A stretch of DNA of 64,000 nucleotides from Sphingomonas sp. ATCC 31555 (lineage in GTDB: Bacteria > Pseudomonadota > Alphaproteobacteria > Sphingomonadales > Sphingomonadaceae): the NCBI RefSeq assembly GCF_000282895.1, contig NZ_ALBQ01000014.1, positions 62,001 to 126,000 on the forward strand. Reading direction: 5' to 3'. The position numbers were made by a program, and so were the translations under genes. Every line of letters starts with the position of its first letter. Positions within the stretch are counted from its first letter, which is position 1. The notes beneath the pieces are model-generated. The model searched no databases. It was not told the origin of the DNA and was given only the letters and a program-made list of their open reading frames with translations. Below, piece after piece: positions 34,042 through 44,634 of this stretch.

Positions 34042-35109
34042 TCAAGGCGCGGGCGGCGCCGCTGCCTCGGGGCGATCGAGCAGTCGAGTGAACACCGCCT
34101 GCGCCAGCGCCGCGACCAGCGGGCCGACGAGCAAGCCGTCGAAGCCGAACGCTTCCACGCCGCCGAGCGTGGAAAGCAGCACGATGAAATCGGGCATCTT
34201 GGTTTCTGATCCGATCAGGATCGGTCGCAGGATATTGTCGACCATGCCGATCACGAACAGCCCGCACAACACCAGGATCACCGCCTGGATCACCTGGCCC
34301 GTCGCCAGCAGGTACAGCGCGACCGGCAGCCAGACCAACCCGGTTCCTACCGCCGGCAGCAACGCCGCGACCGCCATCACCAACCCCAGCAGCAGCCAAC
34401 TCTCGATCCCGAGCAGCGCCAGCACCGCTCCGCCGACCGCGCCTTGAGCAAGCGCCACGAAGATGCCGCCCTTGACGGTGGCCCGCACAACGGTGACGAA
34501 CGTGGCGTCGATCACTGCCTGATAGCCGGCATCGATCGGCGCCAGTGCAGCCATTCGCCGCACCAGCTTCTCGCCGTCGCGCAGGAAGAAAAAGCCCAGA
34601 TAGAGGATCACGATCAGCGACAGCAGAACGTTCAGCACGCCGCCACCGAACGCCAGCGCCTGGTTGGCGAAGGCGGGCATGCCGCGGCCCAGCCCCGCGA
34701 CCACGCGCGACTGGATCGCCTCGAAATCGCCCAGGCCGGCCCGGGCGAGCAAGCCGCGCACGCTGTCCGGAAGGTGCGCGACCGCGCTTTCCAAAGCCGA
34801 GGCCGGATTGAACCTACCGGAAGCAAGACCCTGATAGAGCGCGGCGACCTGATCGATTGCCACTGCCAGCAGCAAGCCCATAGGCAACAGCAGCGTGAGC
34901 GACATGGCGGCCAGGGCGACGAGCGCGGCGCGATTTTCCTGGCCGGGGTTCCGCGCGAGGTACCAGCGCTTGACCGGCAGGAACAGGATCGTGCCGACGA
35001 TGCTCCACAGGATCTCGTCAAGGAACGGCAGGAAAACGCGAAAGCACAGCAGCGCCAGAACCACCACCACCAGCGGCAGCGCCATCGATCGAACCCAGTT
35101 TGCCGGCAC
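34042..35109 (-). CDS. AI-2E family (PerM-like) transporter
   Basis: A 355-residue membrane protein of the AI-2E/PerM family with about seven helices. Visible are the N-terminal helix pair (VVVVLALLCFRVFLPFLDEILW) and the C-terminal conserved segment MVDNILRPILIGSETKMPDF, then FIVLLSTLGGVEAFGFDGL. Members are linked to autoinducer-2 export or Na+/H+ exchange, so the specific role is open. The start is GTG at 35109, supported by AGGAG 9 bases before it. Confidence 0.86.
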   Translation of the reverse strand: MPANWVRSMALPLVVVVLALLCFRVFLPFLDEILWSIVGTILFLPVKRWYLARNPGQENRAALVALAAMSLTLLLPMGLLLAVAIDQVAALYQGLASGRFNPASALESAVAHLPDSVRGLLARAGLGDFEAIQSRVVAGLGRGMPAFANQALAFGGGVLNVLLSLIVILYLGFFFLRDGEKLVRRMAALAPIDAGYQAVIDATFVTVVRATVKGGIFVALAQGAVGGAVLALLGIESWLLLGLVMAVAALLPAVGTGLVWLPVALYLLATGQVIQAVILVLCGLFVIGMVDNILRPILIGSETKMPDFIVLLSTLGGVEAFGFDGLLVGPLVAALAQAVFTRLLDRPEAAAPPAP

Positions 35110-35226
35110 CCCTTGCTCCTGCCCTTGCGTCCCGCTGTGACGACGTAGCGGGTCGACGGGCGCTTCGTCCAGCGCCGCGCCGAACCGCGCTTGCCCGCGC
35201 CGGATTAGTCGTTACACCGTTGGCTC

Positions 35227-35802
35227 GTGGCTTCCCCCACTCCTTCTGCCGGCGAGGGTGCGCGCGCCCTGCTCGTCCAGGCGCTGGCCGATGTCGCGCA
35301 GGGCGACCGCGCGGCGCTCAAAACCGTCTATGATCTGACGGCGGCGAAGCTGATGGGCGTCTGCCTGCGTATCTGCCAGGACCGCGAGGCGGCGGAGGAC
35401 GTGATGCAGGAAGTGTTCCTGAAGATCTGGAATCGGGCCGGGCGCTTCGATGCGGCGCGCGCCAGCCCGATCACCTGGCTGTGCGTGATCGCGCGCAACA
35501 GCGCCGTCGATTGGCGGCGAACGCGCGGCTTAGGCGAGGCCGCGCCGATCGATGCAGCGATGGACGTGCCGGACGGCGCCGACTCGGCCGAAGCACGGCT
35601 GCAAGCAGTGGAGATGCAGGCGCGCATCTTTTCCTGCATCGAGGCGCTGGAGGAAAAGCAGCGAGGCGCGATCCGCGCCGCCTTTTTCAACGGGCGCACC
35701 TATCCCGAACTGGCCCAGGCCGCGGCCGTGCCGCTGGGAACGATGAAAAGCTGGATCCGACGTGGGCTGCTCCAGCTCAGGGGATGTCTCGGCGATGGCT
35801 GA
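35227..35802 (+). CDS. ECF sigma factor (SigK/RskA-associated type)
   Basis: A 191-residue extracytoplasmic-function sigma factor: region 2 (about 30-95) with YDLTAAKLMGVCLRICQDRE, AAEDVMQEVFLKIWNRAG and WLCVIARNSAVDWRR, and region 4 (about 125-185) with FFNGRTYPELAQAAAVPLGTM and SWIRRGLLQLRGCL. The following gene encodes an RskA-type anti-sigma factor, with an eight-base overlap. The start is GTG at 35227 without a clear ribosome-binding site. The next in-frame Met would remove part of region 2, so the GTG is preferred. Confidence 0.9.
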   Translation: MASPTPSAGEGARALLVQALADVAQGDRAALKTVYDLTAAKLMGVCLRICQDREAAEDVMQEVFLKIWNRAGRFDAARASPITWLCVIARNSAVDWRRTRGLGEAAPIDAAMDVPDGADSAEARLQAVEMQARIFSCIEALEEKQRGAIRAAFFNGRTYPELAQAAAVPLGTMKSWIRRGLLQLRGCLGDG

Positions 35803-36466
35803 TCCGCTGCTGCCGGAAGAGGAAGACGTGGTGCTCGCGGCCGAACTCGCGCTGGGCCTGCTGGACGGCGCCGAGCTCGCCGCTGCCCGCCGGCGGCAGC
35901 TTGCCGATCCTGCCTTTGCCGCCTCGGTGGAGCGCTGGGCACTGGACTTCGCACCGATGGCGCAGGAAGTTGCCGAAGCGGGGCCCGCACCCGGGCTTTG
36001 GGATCGGATCGCGGCGCGGTTGCCGGGGGCGGACGATCGCCGCCTTGTCCTCGCCGTCCGGCGCTGGCGCGCACTGGCGGTTGCCGCGAGCGCGGCAGCG
36101 GCGGCGCTGCTGGTAATCCTCCTGCTGCCGCCGGAACCAGCGGTGGTCGCGCAGATCACCGGCAGCGAAGGTGCCATTTTCCAGGCGCGTTATGACGGCG
36201 CGCAGGGCATGCTCCACGTCCGCACCGAAGCGATGCCCGCCACCAGGCTGGCGCCCGAGCTTTGGGTTATCCCGGCTGGCGGCAAACCGGTATCGCTGGG
36301 ACTGGTGGCGAACCGCGGGGGGCGCGACGTTGCGGTGGCGCCAGCCCATCGCGCGCTGCTCGCCGAAGGAGCGACGCTTGCCATCACGATGGAAGAACCC
36401 GCCAGCGCGCCGCATGCCGGACCCAGCGGTCCGCCGGTCGCGGCAGGAAAGATACTAATTTTTTAG
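35795..36466 (+). CDS. Anti-sigma factor, RskA family
   Basis: A 223-residue membrane anti-sigma factor. The cytoplasmic N-terminus (about 1-85, VLAAELALGLLDGAELAAAR, then VERWALDFAPMAQEV) is followed by one transmembrane helix (about 96-114, ALAVAASAAAAALLVILLLP) and a periplasmic RskA domain ending in LAITMEEPASAPHAGPSGPP, VAAGKILIF. It should hold the upstream sigma factor at the membrane until the periplasmic part is degraded. It is translationally coupled to the sigma gene. Confidence 0.9.
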   Translation: MADPLLPEEEDVVLAAELALGLLDGAELAAARRRQLADPAFAASVERWALDFAPMAQEVAEAGPAPGLWDRIAARLPGADDRRLVLAVRRWRALAVAASAAAAALLVILLLPPEPAVVAQITGSEGAIFQARYDGAQGMLHVRTEAMPATRLAPELWVIPAGGKPVSLGLVANRGGRDVAVAPAHRALLAEGATLAITMEEPASAPHAGPSGPPVAAGKILIF

Positions 36467-36473
36467 AAACCGC

Positions 36474-36500
36474 TGCATCCGGGGCGCAATGCGCGCCGTA
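36474..36500 (+). promoter_or_regulatory. Candidate ECF promoter of the fasciclin gene
   Basis: TGCATCC (36474-36480) and CGTA (36497-36500) are separated by 16 bases and lie about 50 bases before the fasciclin start. Sequence and spacing suit an ECF-type promoter (SigK-like sigmas recognise CATCC-type -35 elements). I see no matching pair before the sigma gene itself. Confidence 0.4.
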
Positions 36501-36550
36501 GCTTCCGTGCACCTCCGCCAGAGGGGTGTGTAGAAAGAGGAAGCTAGAAG

Positions 36551-37117
36551 ATGACGCGCAAGTCCAGTCTCGCCTCGCTAACGGGGATGATCGGTTTCGC
36601 CCTGCTCGCCACCGGCGCCGTCGCTGCCGTTCAGAATGCACCGATCGTAGGGGGCGCCGCGATGTACCCGACCAAGAACATCGTCGAAAATGCCGTCAAC
36701 TCGAAGGATCACACGACGCTCGTCGCGGCAGTCAAGGCCGCCGGCCTGGTGGATACGCTCTCCGGGCCCGGCCCGTTCACCGTCTTCGCGCCCACCAATG
36801 CGGCATTCGGCAAGCTGCCCGCCGGCACGGTGGACACGCTGGTGAAGCCGGAGAACAAAGCCACGCTGACCAAAATTCTCACCTATCACGTCGTCGCCGG
36901 CAAGATGAGCGCCGCGGACATCGCTGCCAATGCCCAGGCCCATGGCGGCAAGGCCATGCTCACCACCGTACAGGGAGAGCCGATCACGGTCATGAAAGGT
37001 CCCGATGGCGGCTGGTGGATCGAGGATGCCAAGGGCGGCAAAGCCAAGATCACCATGGCAGACGTGAATCAGTCGAATGGCGTAATTCACGTGATCGACA
37101 GCGTCTTGATGCCCTGA
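36551..37117 (+). CDS. Secreted fasciclin-domain protein
   Basis: A 188-residue protein with an N-terminal signal peptide (about 1-26, LTGMIGFALLATGAVAA) and one FAS1 domain (about 42-186): H1-type motif GPGPFTVFAPTNAAFGKLP, then ILTYHVVAGKM and GVIHVIDSVLMP. FAS1 domains mediate adhesion. In proteobacteria such proteins commonly sit beside SigK/RskA-type pairs and are their probable target. It ends before a strong hairpin terminator. Confidence 0.92.
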   Translation: MTRKSSLASLTGMIGFALLATGAVAAVQNAPIVGGAAMYPTKNIVENAVNSKDHTTLVAAVKAAGLVDTLSGPGPFTVFAPTNAAFGKLPAGTVDTLVKPENKATLTKILTYHVVAGKMSAADIAANAQAHGGKAMLTTVQGEPITVMKGPDGGWWIEDAKGGKAKITMADVNQSNGVIHVIDSVLMP

Positions 37118-37160
37118 CGCTGCCGAGGGCCTCGCGCTGTCCCCCCCTATGGCGAGGCCT

Positions 37161-37191
37161 GGCCCGCCGGCGACCTCCTCGCCGGCGGGCC
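37161..37191. terminator. Strong bidirectional terminator hairpin
   Basis: A perfect 12-base stem (GGCCCGCCGGCG at 37161-37172 with CGCCGGCGGGCC at 37180-37191) with a 7-base loop, located between the convergent fasciclin and PhyH-like genes. The U-rich tail is poor (TTCTCG). Confidence 0.7.
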
Positions 37192-37198
37192 TTCTCGA

Positions 37199-37861
37199 TC
37201 AGATTCCAAGCCATTCCAGGCCGCCGGGCAGCGCTTCCATCGCATAGTCCACCTGCAGCACCCGGCGATGCCGCGCGACGCTGCTTGCCGCAGAGGCGTG
37301 GAGGATCGGGGTGCTATACATCCAGATGTCGCCGGCCTCTGCGAGGCACGTCGCAGTTCCACAGCGGCCGACGGCTGCGACGACCGCTGCTTCCGGCACG
37401 CGCCCCAGCCGGTGCGAACCGGGGGCGATCAGCAGCGGTGCATTGTCTGCGGGAACTGCATCGAGATGGATGCGCAGCGTCACCATGGTTTCGATCAGCG
37501 CGAAAGGCGGCTCGACATGGAGGAGCCCCTGCTTGATGGACCAGGGACCATAGCCGGTGACCTCCACCCGCTCGCGCACTGCGATTGTGCGGTCCTGGTG
37601 CCAGCCGAGCGCCCAGTTGGTCGCGGCGCTCTTGTCGAAGAGGATCGCGCGAACGGGACGAGCGGTGGGACCCAGCCGTGCCGCGGCAGCCGCACCGAGC
37701 GCGTCGCTCTCCAGCAGTGCCGCCAACCCGGATGCGCCGTGCAACCGCAGGCCCGCGCGGTCGGGCGGCAGCGTGCCGGCCAAGGCATAGAGGGCGGAAA
37801 GAAACGGGGCGGCCGCACCGGCAAGGTGCGCCGCCCCATCGCGTTCGAAATCGAGCGTCAC
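37199..37861 (-). CDS. Phytanoyl-CoA dioxygenase-like protein
   Basis: A 220-residue member of the PhyH/Fe(II)-2-oxoglutarate dioxygenase group. The metal-binding HxD is in WHQDRTIAV (about residues 88-92). The distal His is probably the one in [11 protein letters not shown], with a downstream Arg ([10 protein letters not shown]) to hold 2-oxoglutarate. Substrate unknown. The start is GTG at 37861 ([10 protein letters not shown]), just downstream of etfA on the same strand, so it may be the last gene of the etf operon. Confidence 0.78.
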   Translation of the reverse strand: MTLDFERDGAAHLAGAAAPFLSALYALAGTLPPDRAGLRLHGASGLAALLESDALGAAAAARLGPTARPVRAILFDKSAATNWALGWHQDRTIAVRERVEVTGYGPWSIKQGLLHVEPPFALIETMVTLRIHLDAVPADNAPLLIAPGSHRLGRVPEAAVVAAVGRCGTATCLAEAGDIWMYSTPILHASAASSVARHRRVLQVDYAMEALPGGLEWLGI

Positions 37862-37868
37862 GCCTGGA

Positions 37869-38801
37869 TCAGAGCTTCTCGGTCAGCTCCGGTACCAGCG
37901 TGAACAGGTCGCCGACGAGGCCGATGTCCGCCACCTGGAAGATGGGGGCGTCCTCGTCCTTGTTGATCGCGACAATCGTCTTCGAATCCTTCATGCCGGC
38001 GAGGTGCTGGATCGCACCCGAGATGCCGACCGCGACATAGACCATGGGTGCCACGATCTTGCCGGTCTGGCCGACTTGATAGTCGTTGGGCGCATAGCCT
38101 GCGTCCACCGCCGCGCGACTCGCGCCAACCGCAGCACCCAGCTTGTCCGCCAGCGGATCGATCAGCGCGTGGAACTGTTCCGACGAGCCCAGCGCGCGAC
38201 CGCCCGAGACGATGATCTTGGCGCTGGTCAGCTCCGGACGCTCCGACGCGGCGATTTCCGAGCCGGCAAAGGTCGAGAGACCCGTGTCGCCCGCCGCCGC
38301 CACGGCTTCCACCGTGCCGCTGCCGCCCGTCGCCGCCGCCTTGTCGAAGGCGGTGCCGCGCACGGTAATCACCAGCTTCTTGTCGCTGGTCTGCACGGTG
38401 GCGATCGCGTTGCCGGCATAGATCGGCCGGGTGAAGGTGTCCGGACCCTCGACCGAGAGGATGTCCGACAGCTGCATCACGTCGAGCGCGGCGGCGACAC
38501 GCGGCGCCACGTTCTTGCCCGTGGTGGTCGCCGGGAAGAGCACCGCGTCATGGGCATCCATCAGCTGGACGACCAGCGGCGCGACATTCTCGGCGAGGAA
38601 ATGCTCGTACGCCGCATCGTCGGCGACATGGACCTTGCCCACGCCGGCGATCTGCGCCGCTGCCTCTGCCACGGCCGAGACGCCCTTGCCGGCGACGAGC
38701 AGGTGCACGTCACCCAGCTTGGCGGCCGCGGTGACGGTGGAGAGCGTCGCGTCCTTGACGCTCTGATTGTCGTGTTCGACCCAAACCAGCGTCTTCATCA
38801 C
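37869..38801 (-). CDS. etfA: Electron transfer flavoprotein alpha subunit
   Basis: A 310-residue EtfA that binds FAD (C-terminal region with [39 protein letters not shown], and [20 protein letters not shown]). With EtfB it collects electrons from acyl-CoA and other dehydrogenases and passes them to ETF:ubiquinone oxidoreductase. It overlaps etfB by four bases (ATGA). Confidence 0.96.
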   Translation of the reverse strand: MMKTLVWVEHDNQSVKDATLSTVTAAAKLGDVHLLVAGKGVSAVAEAAAQIAGVGKVHVADDAAYEHFLAENVAPLVVQLMDAHDAVLFPATTTGKNVAPRVAAALDVMQLSDILSVEGPDTFTRPIYAGNAIATVQTSDKKLVITVRGTAFDKAAATGGSGTVEAVAAAGDTGLSTFAGSEIAASERPELTSAKIIVSGGRALGSSEQFHALIDPLADKLGAAVGASRAAVDAGYAPNDYQVGQTGKIVAPMVYVAVGISGAIQHLAGMKDSKTIVAINKDEDAPIFQVADIGLVGDLFTLVPELTEKL

Positions 38802-39547
38802 GCGACTCCCATGCCCTTGAGCTTCTCGACCAGTTCGTCGACCGAACCCACCTTGATGCCCGCCTGGCGCTTGGCCGGCTCGACGACCTTGAGCGTCTTG
38901 AGGCGCGGGGTGACGTCGACGCCATAGTCGGCGACGGTCTTCTTCGCGACCGGCTTGGTCTTCGCCTTCATGATGTTCGGCAGCGTCGCGTAGCGCGGCT
39001 CGTTGAGGCGGAGATCGGTGGTGACGATCGCCGGGAGCTTGAGGTCGACGGTCTCGAGGCCGCCGTCGATCTCGCGCGTCACGTGCACGCGGTCACCCGC
39101 GATCTCGACCTTCGAGGCGAAGGTGCCCTGCGCCCAGCCGAGCAGCGCGGCGAGCATCTGGCCGGTCTGATTCGAATCGTCGTCGATCGCCTGCTTGCCG
39201 AGGATGATCAGCCCAGGCTGCTCCTCGTCGGCGACCTTGGCAAGCAGCTTGGCGACCGCCAGCGGCTCGATCTCGTCGTCGGTCTGGATCAGGATGCCGC
39301 GATCGGCACCCATGGCGCGCGCGGTGAGCAGCACATCGGTCTCCGCCTTGGCGACGCCGATCGTGACGACGACGATCTCGGTCGCCGCGCCCTTCTCCTT
39401 CAGCCGCACCGCTTCCTCGATCGCGATCTCGTCAAAGGGGTTCATGCTCATCTTGACGTTCGCCAGATCGACGCCCGTCCCGTCCGCTTTCACGCGGGGC
39501 TTCACGTTATAGTCAAGCACACGCTTGACCGGTACCAGGACCTTCAT
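38798..39547 (-). CDS. etfB: Electron transfer flavoprotein beta subunit
   Basis: A 249-residue EtfB ([40 protein letters not shown], the adenine-nucleotide loop [20 protein letters not shown]). It forms the heterodimer with EtfA and carries an AMP. It is the first gene of the etfB-etfA pair. Confidence 0.96.
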   Translation of the reverse strand: MKVLVPVKRVLDYNVKPRVKADGTGVDLANVKMSMNPFDEIAIEEAVRLKEKGAATEIVVVTIGVAKAETDVLLTARAMGADRGILIQTDDEIEPLAVAKLLAKVADEEQPGLIILGKQAIDDDSNQTGQMLAALLGWAQGTFASKVEIAGDRVHVTREIDGGLETVDLKLPAIVTTDLRLNEPRYATLPNIMKAKTKPVAKKTVADYGVDVTPRLKTLKVVEPAKRQAGIKVGSVDELVEKLKGMGVA

Positions 39548-39607
39548 CGCATCCTTCCTGTCTGCCGGGGCTCTCCCCCTGACAATTGGGTTACGTTTAC
39601 GCGAACG

Positions 39608-40077
39608 TCAACCGCTCGCAAGCGATTCGGCGTACGCCTGCATCAGCGTGCCGAAGGATTCCGGGGGCGGAAATTTTGGATAGCTGTACGAAGCGCCAGT
39701 CGCGGCCCAGGGCAGCGCATCCTCGGTCCAAGTCTCAAGGAAGGGCGGGGCGGACATTCGCGCGTCGAGCATCGTAGTACGGATGTTGACGACGGCGTCG
39801 AGGCCCTCGGGCCGGGTGAACAGCCAGCTTTTGCAATGGTCGCAGTGGAAATGCCGGGTGGCGCCGTGCAGGCCGCCAAGCACCGGTTCGCCTCCAATCA
39901 CGGCGAAGCTTTCCGCCGGGTAGAGGCCGCTCAGCGAATAGGCGCTGGCAGTCATGCGCTGGCACCCGGTGCAGTGGCAGGCCATGGTGACGAGCGAATC
40001 GCCCGTCACCCGGAACCGCACGCGGCCGCAGCGGCAGCCGCCTTCGACCGTCTTCACAGTCGAGGCGGCCGCGTCGC

Positions 40078-40081
<4 letters not shown>
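39608..40081 (-). CDS. GFA/CENP-V family zinc protein
   Basis: A 157-residue protein with the GFA domain: [12 protein letters not shown] (first Cys pair), [17 protein letters not shown] (second) and [12 protein letters not shown] (third). These bind two zinc ions. Many members are annotated as glutathione-dependent formaldehyde-activating enzyme, an activity that is doubtful outside Gfa itself. It begins with GTG overlapping the sucC stop (GTGA), so it is co-translated with sucC. Confidence 0.88.
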
Positions 40082-41277
<1,196 letters not shown>

Positions 41278-41368
41278 GAGAGCAGTCCGCCTTTTCAAGG
41301 GAACGGGGAGGGATCGCGCCCGCCTAAAGCACAGCGCGCGCGCAGAATCCACCCTTTTAGGTGTTATT

Positions 41369-41428
41369 GCTATTGCAAATTAGCTTCAGAAAGTCGATCC
41401 TGTGCGCGTACTGTTCGCCCGCCGAACA
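41369..41428. promoter_or_regulatory. Dyads in the sucC/crtZ divergent promoter region
   Basis: The 216-base gap between divergent sucC and crtZ carries two operator-like dyads: GCTATTGCAAATTAGC (41369-41384, GCTA/TAGC ends) and TGTTCG-CCCGC-CGAACA (41412-41428, a perfect 6-base inverted repeat). No regulator can be assigned. The rest of the gap shows nothing else I can support. Confidence 0.3.
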
Positions 41429-41493
41429 CACACGAATTTCCCCTTTGGGCAAAGTCAATGGCAAGCGCCGCCAGGATCGCCTAGATAGGCTGC

Positions 41494-41994
41494 ATGTCCC
41501 TCCCAACTGGAATCGCGCTGTTCGTCGTCACCGTGCTCGGCATGGAGCTGTTCGCCTATGCCGCACACCGCTGGATCATGCATGGGCCGGGCTGGTTCCT
41601 GCATGCCAGCCATCACCGGCCGCGCACGGGCAATTGGGAATGGAACGACCTGTACGCCGCGATCTTTGCGGTGCCATCGTTCGTGCTGCTACTGGGCGGC
41701 GCGCATCTCGGCTGGTGGACCGGCTGGGCATGGATCGGCGCGGGCATCGCCGCCTACGGCATGATCTATTTCGGCTTTCACGACCTGATCGTCCACAAGC
41801 GCGTCCGCCATCGCTACATTCCGCGATCGAGCTACATGAAGCGCATCGTCCAGGCACATCGGCTGCATCACGCGGTGCACACGCGCAAGGGCACGGTGAG
41901 CTTCGGCTTCCTCTATGCCCCGCGTCCGGAGGTGCTGAAGGCGCAGCTGCGCAGCAGCGGGGCGCTGACGCAATCCAGCACGATCCCGGATTGA
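41494..41994 (+). CDS. crtZ: Beta-carotene hydroxylase
   Basis: A 166-residue non-heme di-iron membrane hydroxylase with the four His clusters of the CrtZ/fatty-acid-hydroxylase family: HRWIMHG, HASHH, FHDLIVHKRVRH and HRLHHAVH. It adds the 3 and 3' hydroxyls to beta-carotene to give zeaxanthin, the precursor of nostoxanthin in sphingomonads. No other carotenoid gene is in the window. The start at 41494 (MSLPTGIAL) gives a usual length. Confidence 0.93.
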   Translation: MSLPTGIALFVVTVLGMELFAYAAHRWIMHGPGWFLHASHHRPRTGNWEWNDLYAAIFAVPSFVLLLGGAHLGWWTGWAWIGAGIAAYGMIYFGFHDLIVHKRVRHRYIPRSSYMKRIVQAHRLHHAVHTRKGTVSFGFLYAPRPEVLKAQLRSSGALTQSSTIPD

Positions 41995-42027
41995 CGGAGA
42001 GGCCCGGGAGACCCACATCCTGGGCTT

Positions 42028-42441
42028 ATGGAGCACCTCAACCTCCCCGAATCCGAATGGCGCAAGCGCTTGACCCCGCAGCAATATAGCGTGCTGCGCG
42101 AGGCTGGCACGGAACGCGCTTTTTCCGGTCGTTACAACGACAACAAGGCCGACGGCGTCTATCGCTGCGCCGGCTGCCAGCTCGAACTGTTCGACAGCAT
42201 CGATAAATATGATTCAGGCTCGGGGTGGCCCAGCTTCACCCAGCCCGCAGCGGCGGAGCATGTCTCCGAACACGCCGATGTGAGCCACGGCATGCGCCGG
42301 GTAGAGGTGCGCTGTGCCCGCTGCGACGGCCATCTGGGCCATGTTTTCCCCGACGGACCTCCACCAACCGGGCTGCGCTATTGCATGAACTCGGTAAGTC
42401 TCGACTTCCGACCGCGCGCCGCGGGCGCGTCGGCAGCCTGA
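42028..42441 (+). CDS. msrB: Methionine-R-sulfoxide reductase MsrB
   Basis: A 137-residue MsrB with two Cys pairs binding zinc (CAGC and CARC), the [10 protein letters not shown] substrate region and the catalytic Cys in [12 protein letters not shown]. It reduces the R-sulfoxide of methionine in proteins. No signal peptide, so cytoplasmic. Monocistronic or co-transcribed with the downstream penicillin-binding protein gene (45-base gap). Confidence 0.93.
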   Translation: MEHLNLPESEWRKRLTPQQYSVLREAGTERAFSGRYNDNKADGVYRCAGCQLELFDSIDKYDSGSGWPSFTQPAAAEHVSEHADVSHGMRRVEVRCARCDGHLGHVFPDGPPPTGLRYCMNSVSLDFRPRAAGASAA

Positions 42442-42485
42442 TCCTTGTGAGAATGCCCCGCACCCTGTAATCGGCGACGCCGTAC

Positions 42486-44612
42486 ATGGCCGCAAAATCG
42501 AAAACCGCAGGTGCGCCTTGGTGGCGCCGGGGCTCCTTCTGGAAGAAGTTCTTCCTCTGGTCGTTCATCGGCGGCCTGGGCGTGGCATTGCTCGCGTTCA
42601 TCGCGTTGGCGGTCACGGTCTATTCCGCCAAGTCGACGCTGCCCAGCTTCGACGAGATGAAGTCTTCGCCGAACGGCCAGATGATCCGCGTGCATGCGGT
42701 GGATGGCACCGTGCTCGTTTCGCTCGGGCCGAGCTATGGCGAATGGATTCCGTACGACCAGATCCCGCAGCAGATGAAGGATGCGATCATTGCCGTCGAG
42801 GATCGTCGGTTCGAGTCGCACTGGGGCGTCGATCCGGTGGGCGTTGCGCGCATGTTCTGGGTCGCCAAGCGGCTGCACGACGAAGGCCGCCGTCTGCAAG
42901 GCGCCTCGACGATCACGCAGCAGGTCGCGCGTACGATTTTCCTGTCGACCAAGTACAGCGTTACCCGCAAGATTCGCGAGGCGATCCTGGCGCTCGCGTT
43001 GGAACGCAAGTTCAGCAAGCAGCAGATCCTCGAGCTGTACCTGAACAAAGTGTATTTCGGTGGCGGCGCCTATGGCATCGACGCGGCGAGCCGGAAGTTC
43101 TTCGGCCATCCTGCGACCAACCTGTCGCTCGGCGAATCTGCGATCATCGCCGGCCTAGTGAAAGCGCCCTCGCATTACTCCCCCACCGCCGATGCCGAAG
43201 CCGCGGTGGATCGCGCGACCGTGGTGCTGAAGGTGATGGCCGATGCGGGCAAGATCAGCACCGCGGAGGCCAATGCGACCGATCCGCACAGCGTCCAACT
43301 GGCGCCAGAACCCAAGCAGAACAGCGTGCGCTACTTCACCGACTGGGCGCTGCCACAGCTGGAGACGCTGATCGACGAGACCGAAGCGCCGCTCGACGTG
43401 TGGACGACGCTCGATCTAAACATGCAGCGCAGCGCCGACGAAGCGATCCGCGCCAATGCGCCCGATGGCGCGCAGGGTGCGCTGGTCTCGATCGATCGAG
43501 ACGGTGCGGTGCGGGCGATGGTGGGGGGGAAGGACTATGTCTCCTCGATCTACAACCGCGCCACCCAGGCGCAGCGTCAGCCGGGATCCTCGTTCAAGCT
43601 GTTCGTCTATCTCGCCGCGCTGGAATCCGGGCACAAGCCGGATGATGTGGTGGTCGACGAGCCGGTCACGATCGACGGATGGACACCCCGCAACGATTCT
43701 CGCCGCAACAGCGGCCCGATCACGATCCGCACCGCCTTCGCCTATTCGGTGAATACGATCGCCGCCAAGCTTGGGCAGGAAGTCGGCTTCACCACCGTGG
43801 CGGACATGGCGCGCCGGTTCGGCATTACCACCCCGATCAACACGCAGCCGGCGATGGTGCTCGGGACTTCCAACGTGCGCCTGATCGACATGACGCGCGC
43901 GTTCGCTTCGGTGGGCAACAACGGCGTCGCTGTGACGCCTTATGGCATCACGCGGGTGACCGCCAACGGCCAGGTGATCTATCAGCACGAGGTGGATACC
44001 AGCCATGTGCTGGTGGCCAGTTACGTCGCGGCGCAGATGATCGATCTGATGCAGACCGCCGTCGCCACCGGCACCGGCCGCGCCGCGCAGATCGGTCGCC
44101 CGGTCGCCGGCAAGACCGGTACGACCAGCTCTAACAAGGATGGCTGGTTCATCGGCTTCTCCAGCGGGCTCACCACCGGCGTTTGGATGGGCAGGGACGA
44201 TGCCAAGGTGGTGCCGGGCCTGCAGGGCGGCCGCGCACCAGCGCGTGCCTTCCACGACTTCATGGTCCAGGCTGTGGCCAAGCGCCCGGTGGAGCAGTTC
44301 GAGACCGAGCTTACGCCGCCGGACAATATGCTTGAGCCCGACGAGGACGCCTATGGTGCCCCCGACAACGGCATGATGCTGGACGAGAACGGCAATCCGC
44401 TCACGCCGCCGCCGCAGGTACCGGTGGAACCGCAGGAGGACGGCGCCGTCGACGGGCCTGTCTCGACACAACCGGGAGGCCGCCCGGCTCCGGTCCAGCA
44501 GCAGGGGGACAAGCTCGACCGCGACTGGATTGCGCGGATGACCGGCCGTGCGCCGGGCCAGCAGCGCCAGCCCGTCCAGCAGGATCGCCAGCGGCCCAAC
44601 GACGGCGATTGA
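42486..44612 (+). CDS. Class A penicillin-binding protein (PBP1A-like)
   Basis: A 708-residue bifunctional peptidoglycan synthase. A short cytoplasmic end and a membrane anchor (about 21-48) are followed by the glycosyltransferase domain (about 60-240, EDRRFESHWGVD, GASTITQQVAR, ELYLNKVYFGGGAYGID). The transpeptidase domain (about 320-600) has the active-site Ser in PGSSFK, the SxN motif SVN and the KTGTT motif. The tail is Pro/Gln-rich. It polymerises and cross-links cell wall in the periplasm. Confidence 0.94.
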   Translation: MAAKSKTAGAPWWRRGSFWKKFFLWSFIGGLGVALLAFIALAVTVYSAKSTLPSFDEMKSSPNGQMIRVHAVDGTVLVSLGPSYGEWIPYDQIPQQMKDAIIAVEDRRFESHWGVDPVGVARMFWVAKRLHDEGRRLQGASTITQQVARTIFLSTKYSVTRKIREAILALALERKFSKQQILELYLNKVYFGGGAYGIDAASRKFFGHPATNLSLGESAIIAGLVKAPSHYSPTADAEAAVDRATVVLKVMADAGKISTAEANATDPHSVQLAPEPKQNSVRYFTDWALPQLETLIDETEAPLDVWTTLDLNMQRSADEAIRANAPDGAQGALVSIDRDGAVRAMVGGKDYVSSIYNRATQAQRQPGSSFKLFVYLAALESGHKPDDVVVDEPVTIDGWTPRNDSRRNSGPITIRTAFAYSVNTIAAKLGQEVGFTTVADMARRFGITTPINTQPAMVLGTSNVRLIDMTRAFASVGNNGVAVTPYGITRVTANGQVIYQHEVDTSHVLVASYVAAQMIDLMQTAVATGTGRAAQIGRPVAGKTGTTSSNKDGWFIGFSSGLTTGVWMGRDDAKVVPGLQGGRAPARAFHDFMVQAVAKRPVEQFETELTPPDNMLEPDEDAYGAPDNGMMLDENGNPLTPPPQVPVEPQEDGAVDGPVSTQPGGRPAPVQQQGDKLDRDWIARMTGRAPGQQRQPVQQDRQRPNDGD

Positions 44613-44634
44613 AGCAGCCTGCGGCGCGTAGGCG

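Noticed and set aside
31894-34209. A plus-strand open frame of 771 codons over lysS and the MFS gene
   Set aside because: Shadow of lysS in another frame, then antisense to the MFS gene. No domain.
41414-41428. GTTC-N7-GAAC as a LexA box
   Set aside because: Alphaproteobacterial LexA sites are direct repeats (GTTC-N7-GTTC). This one is inverted.
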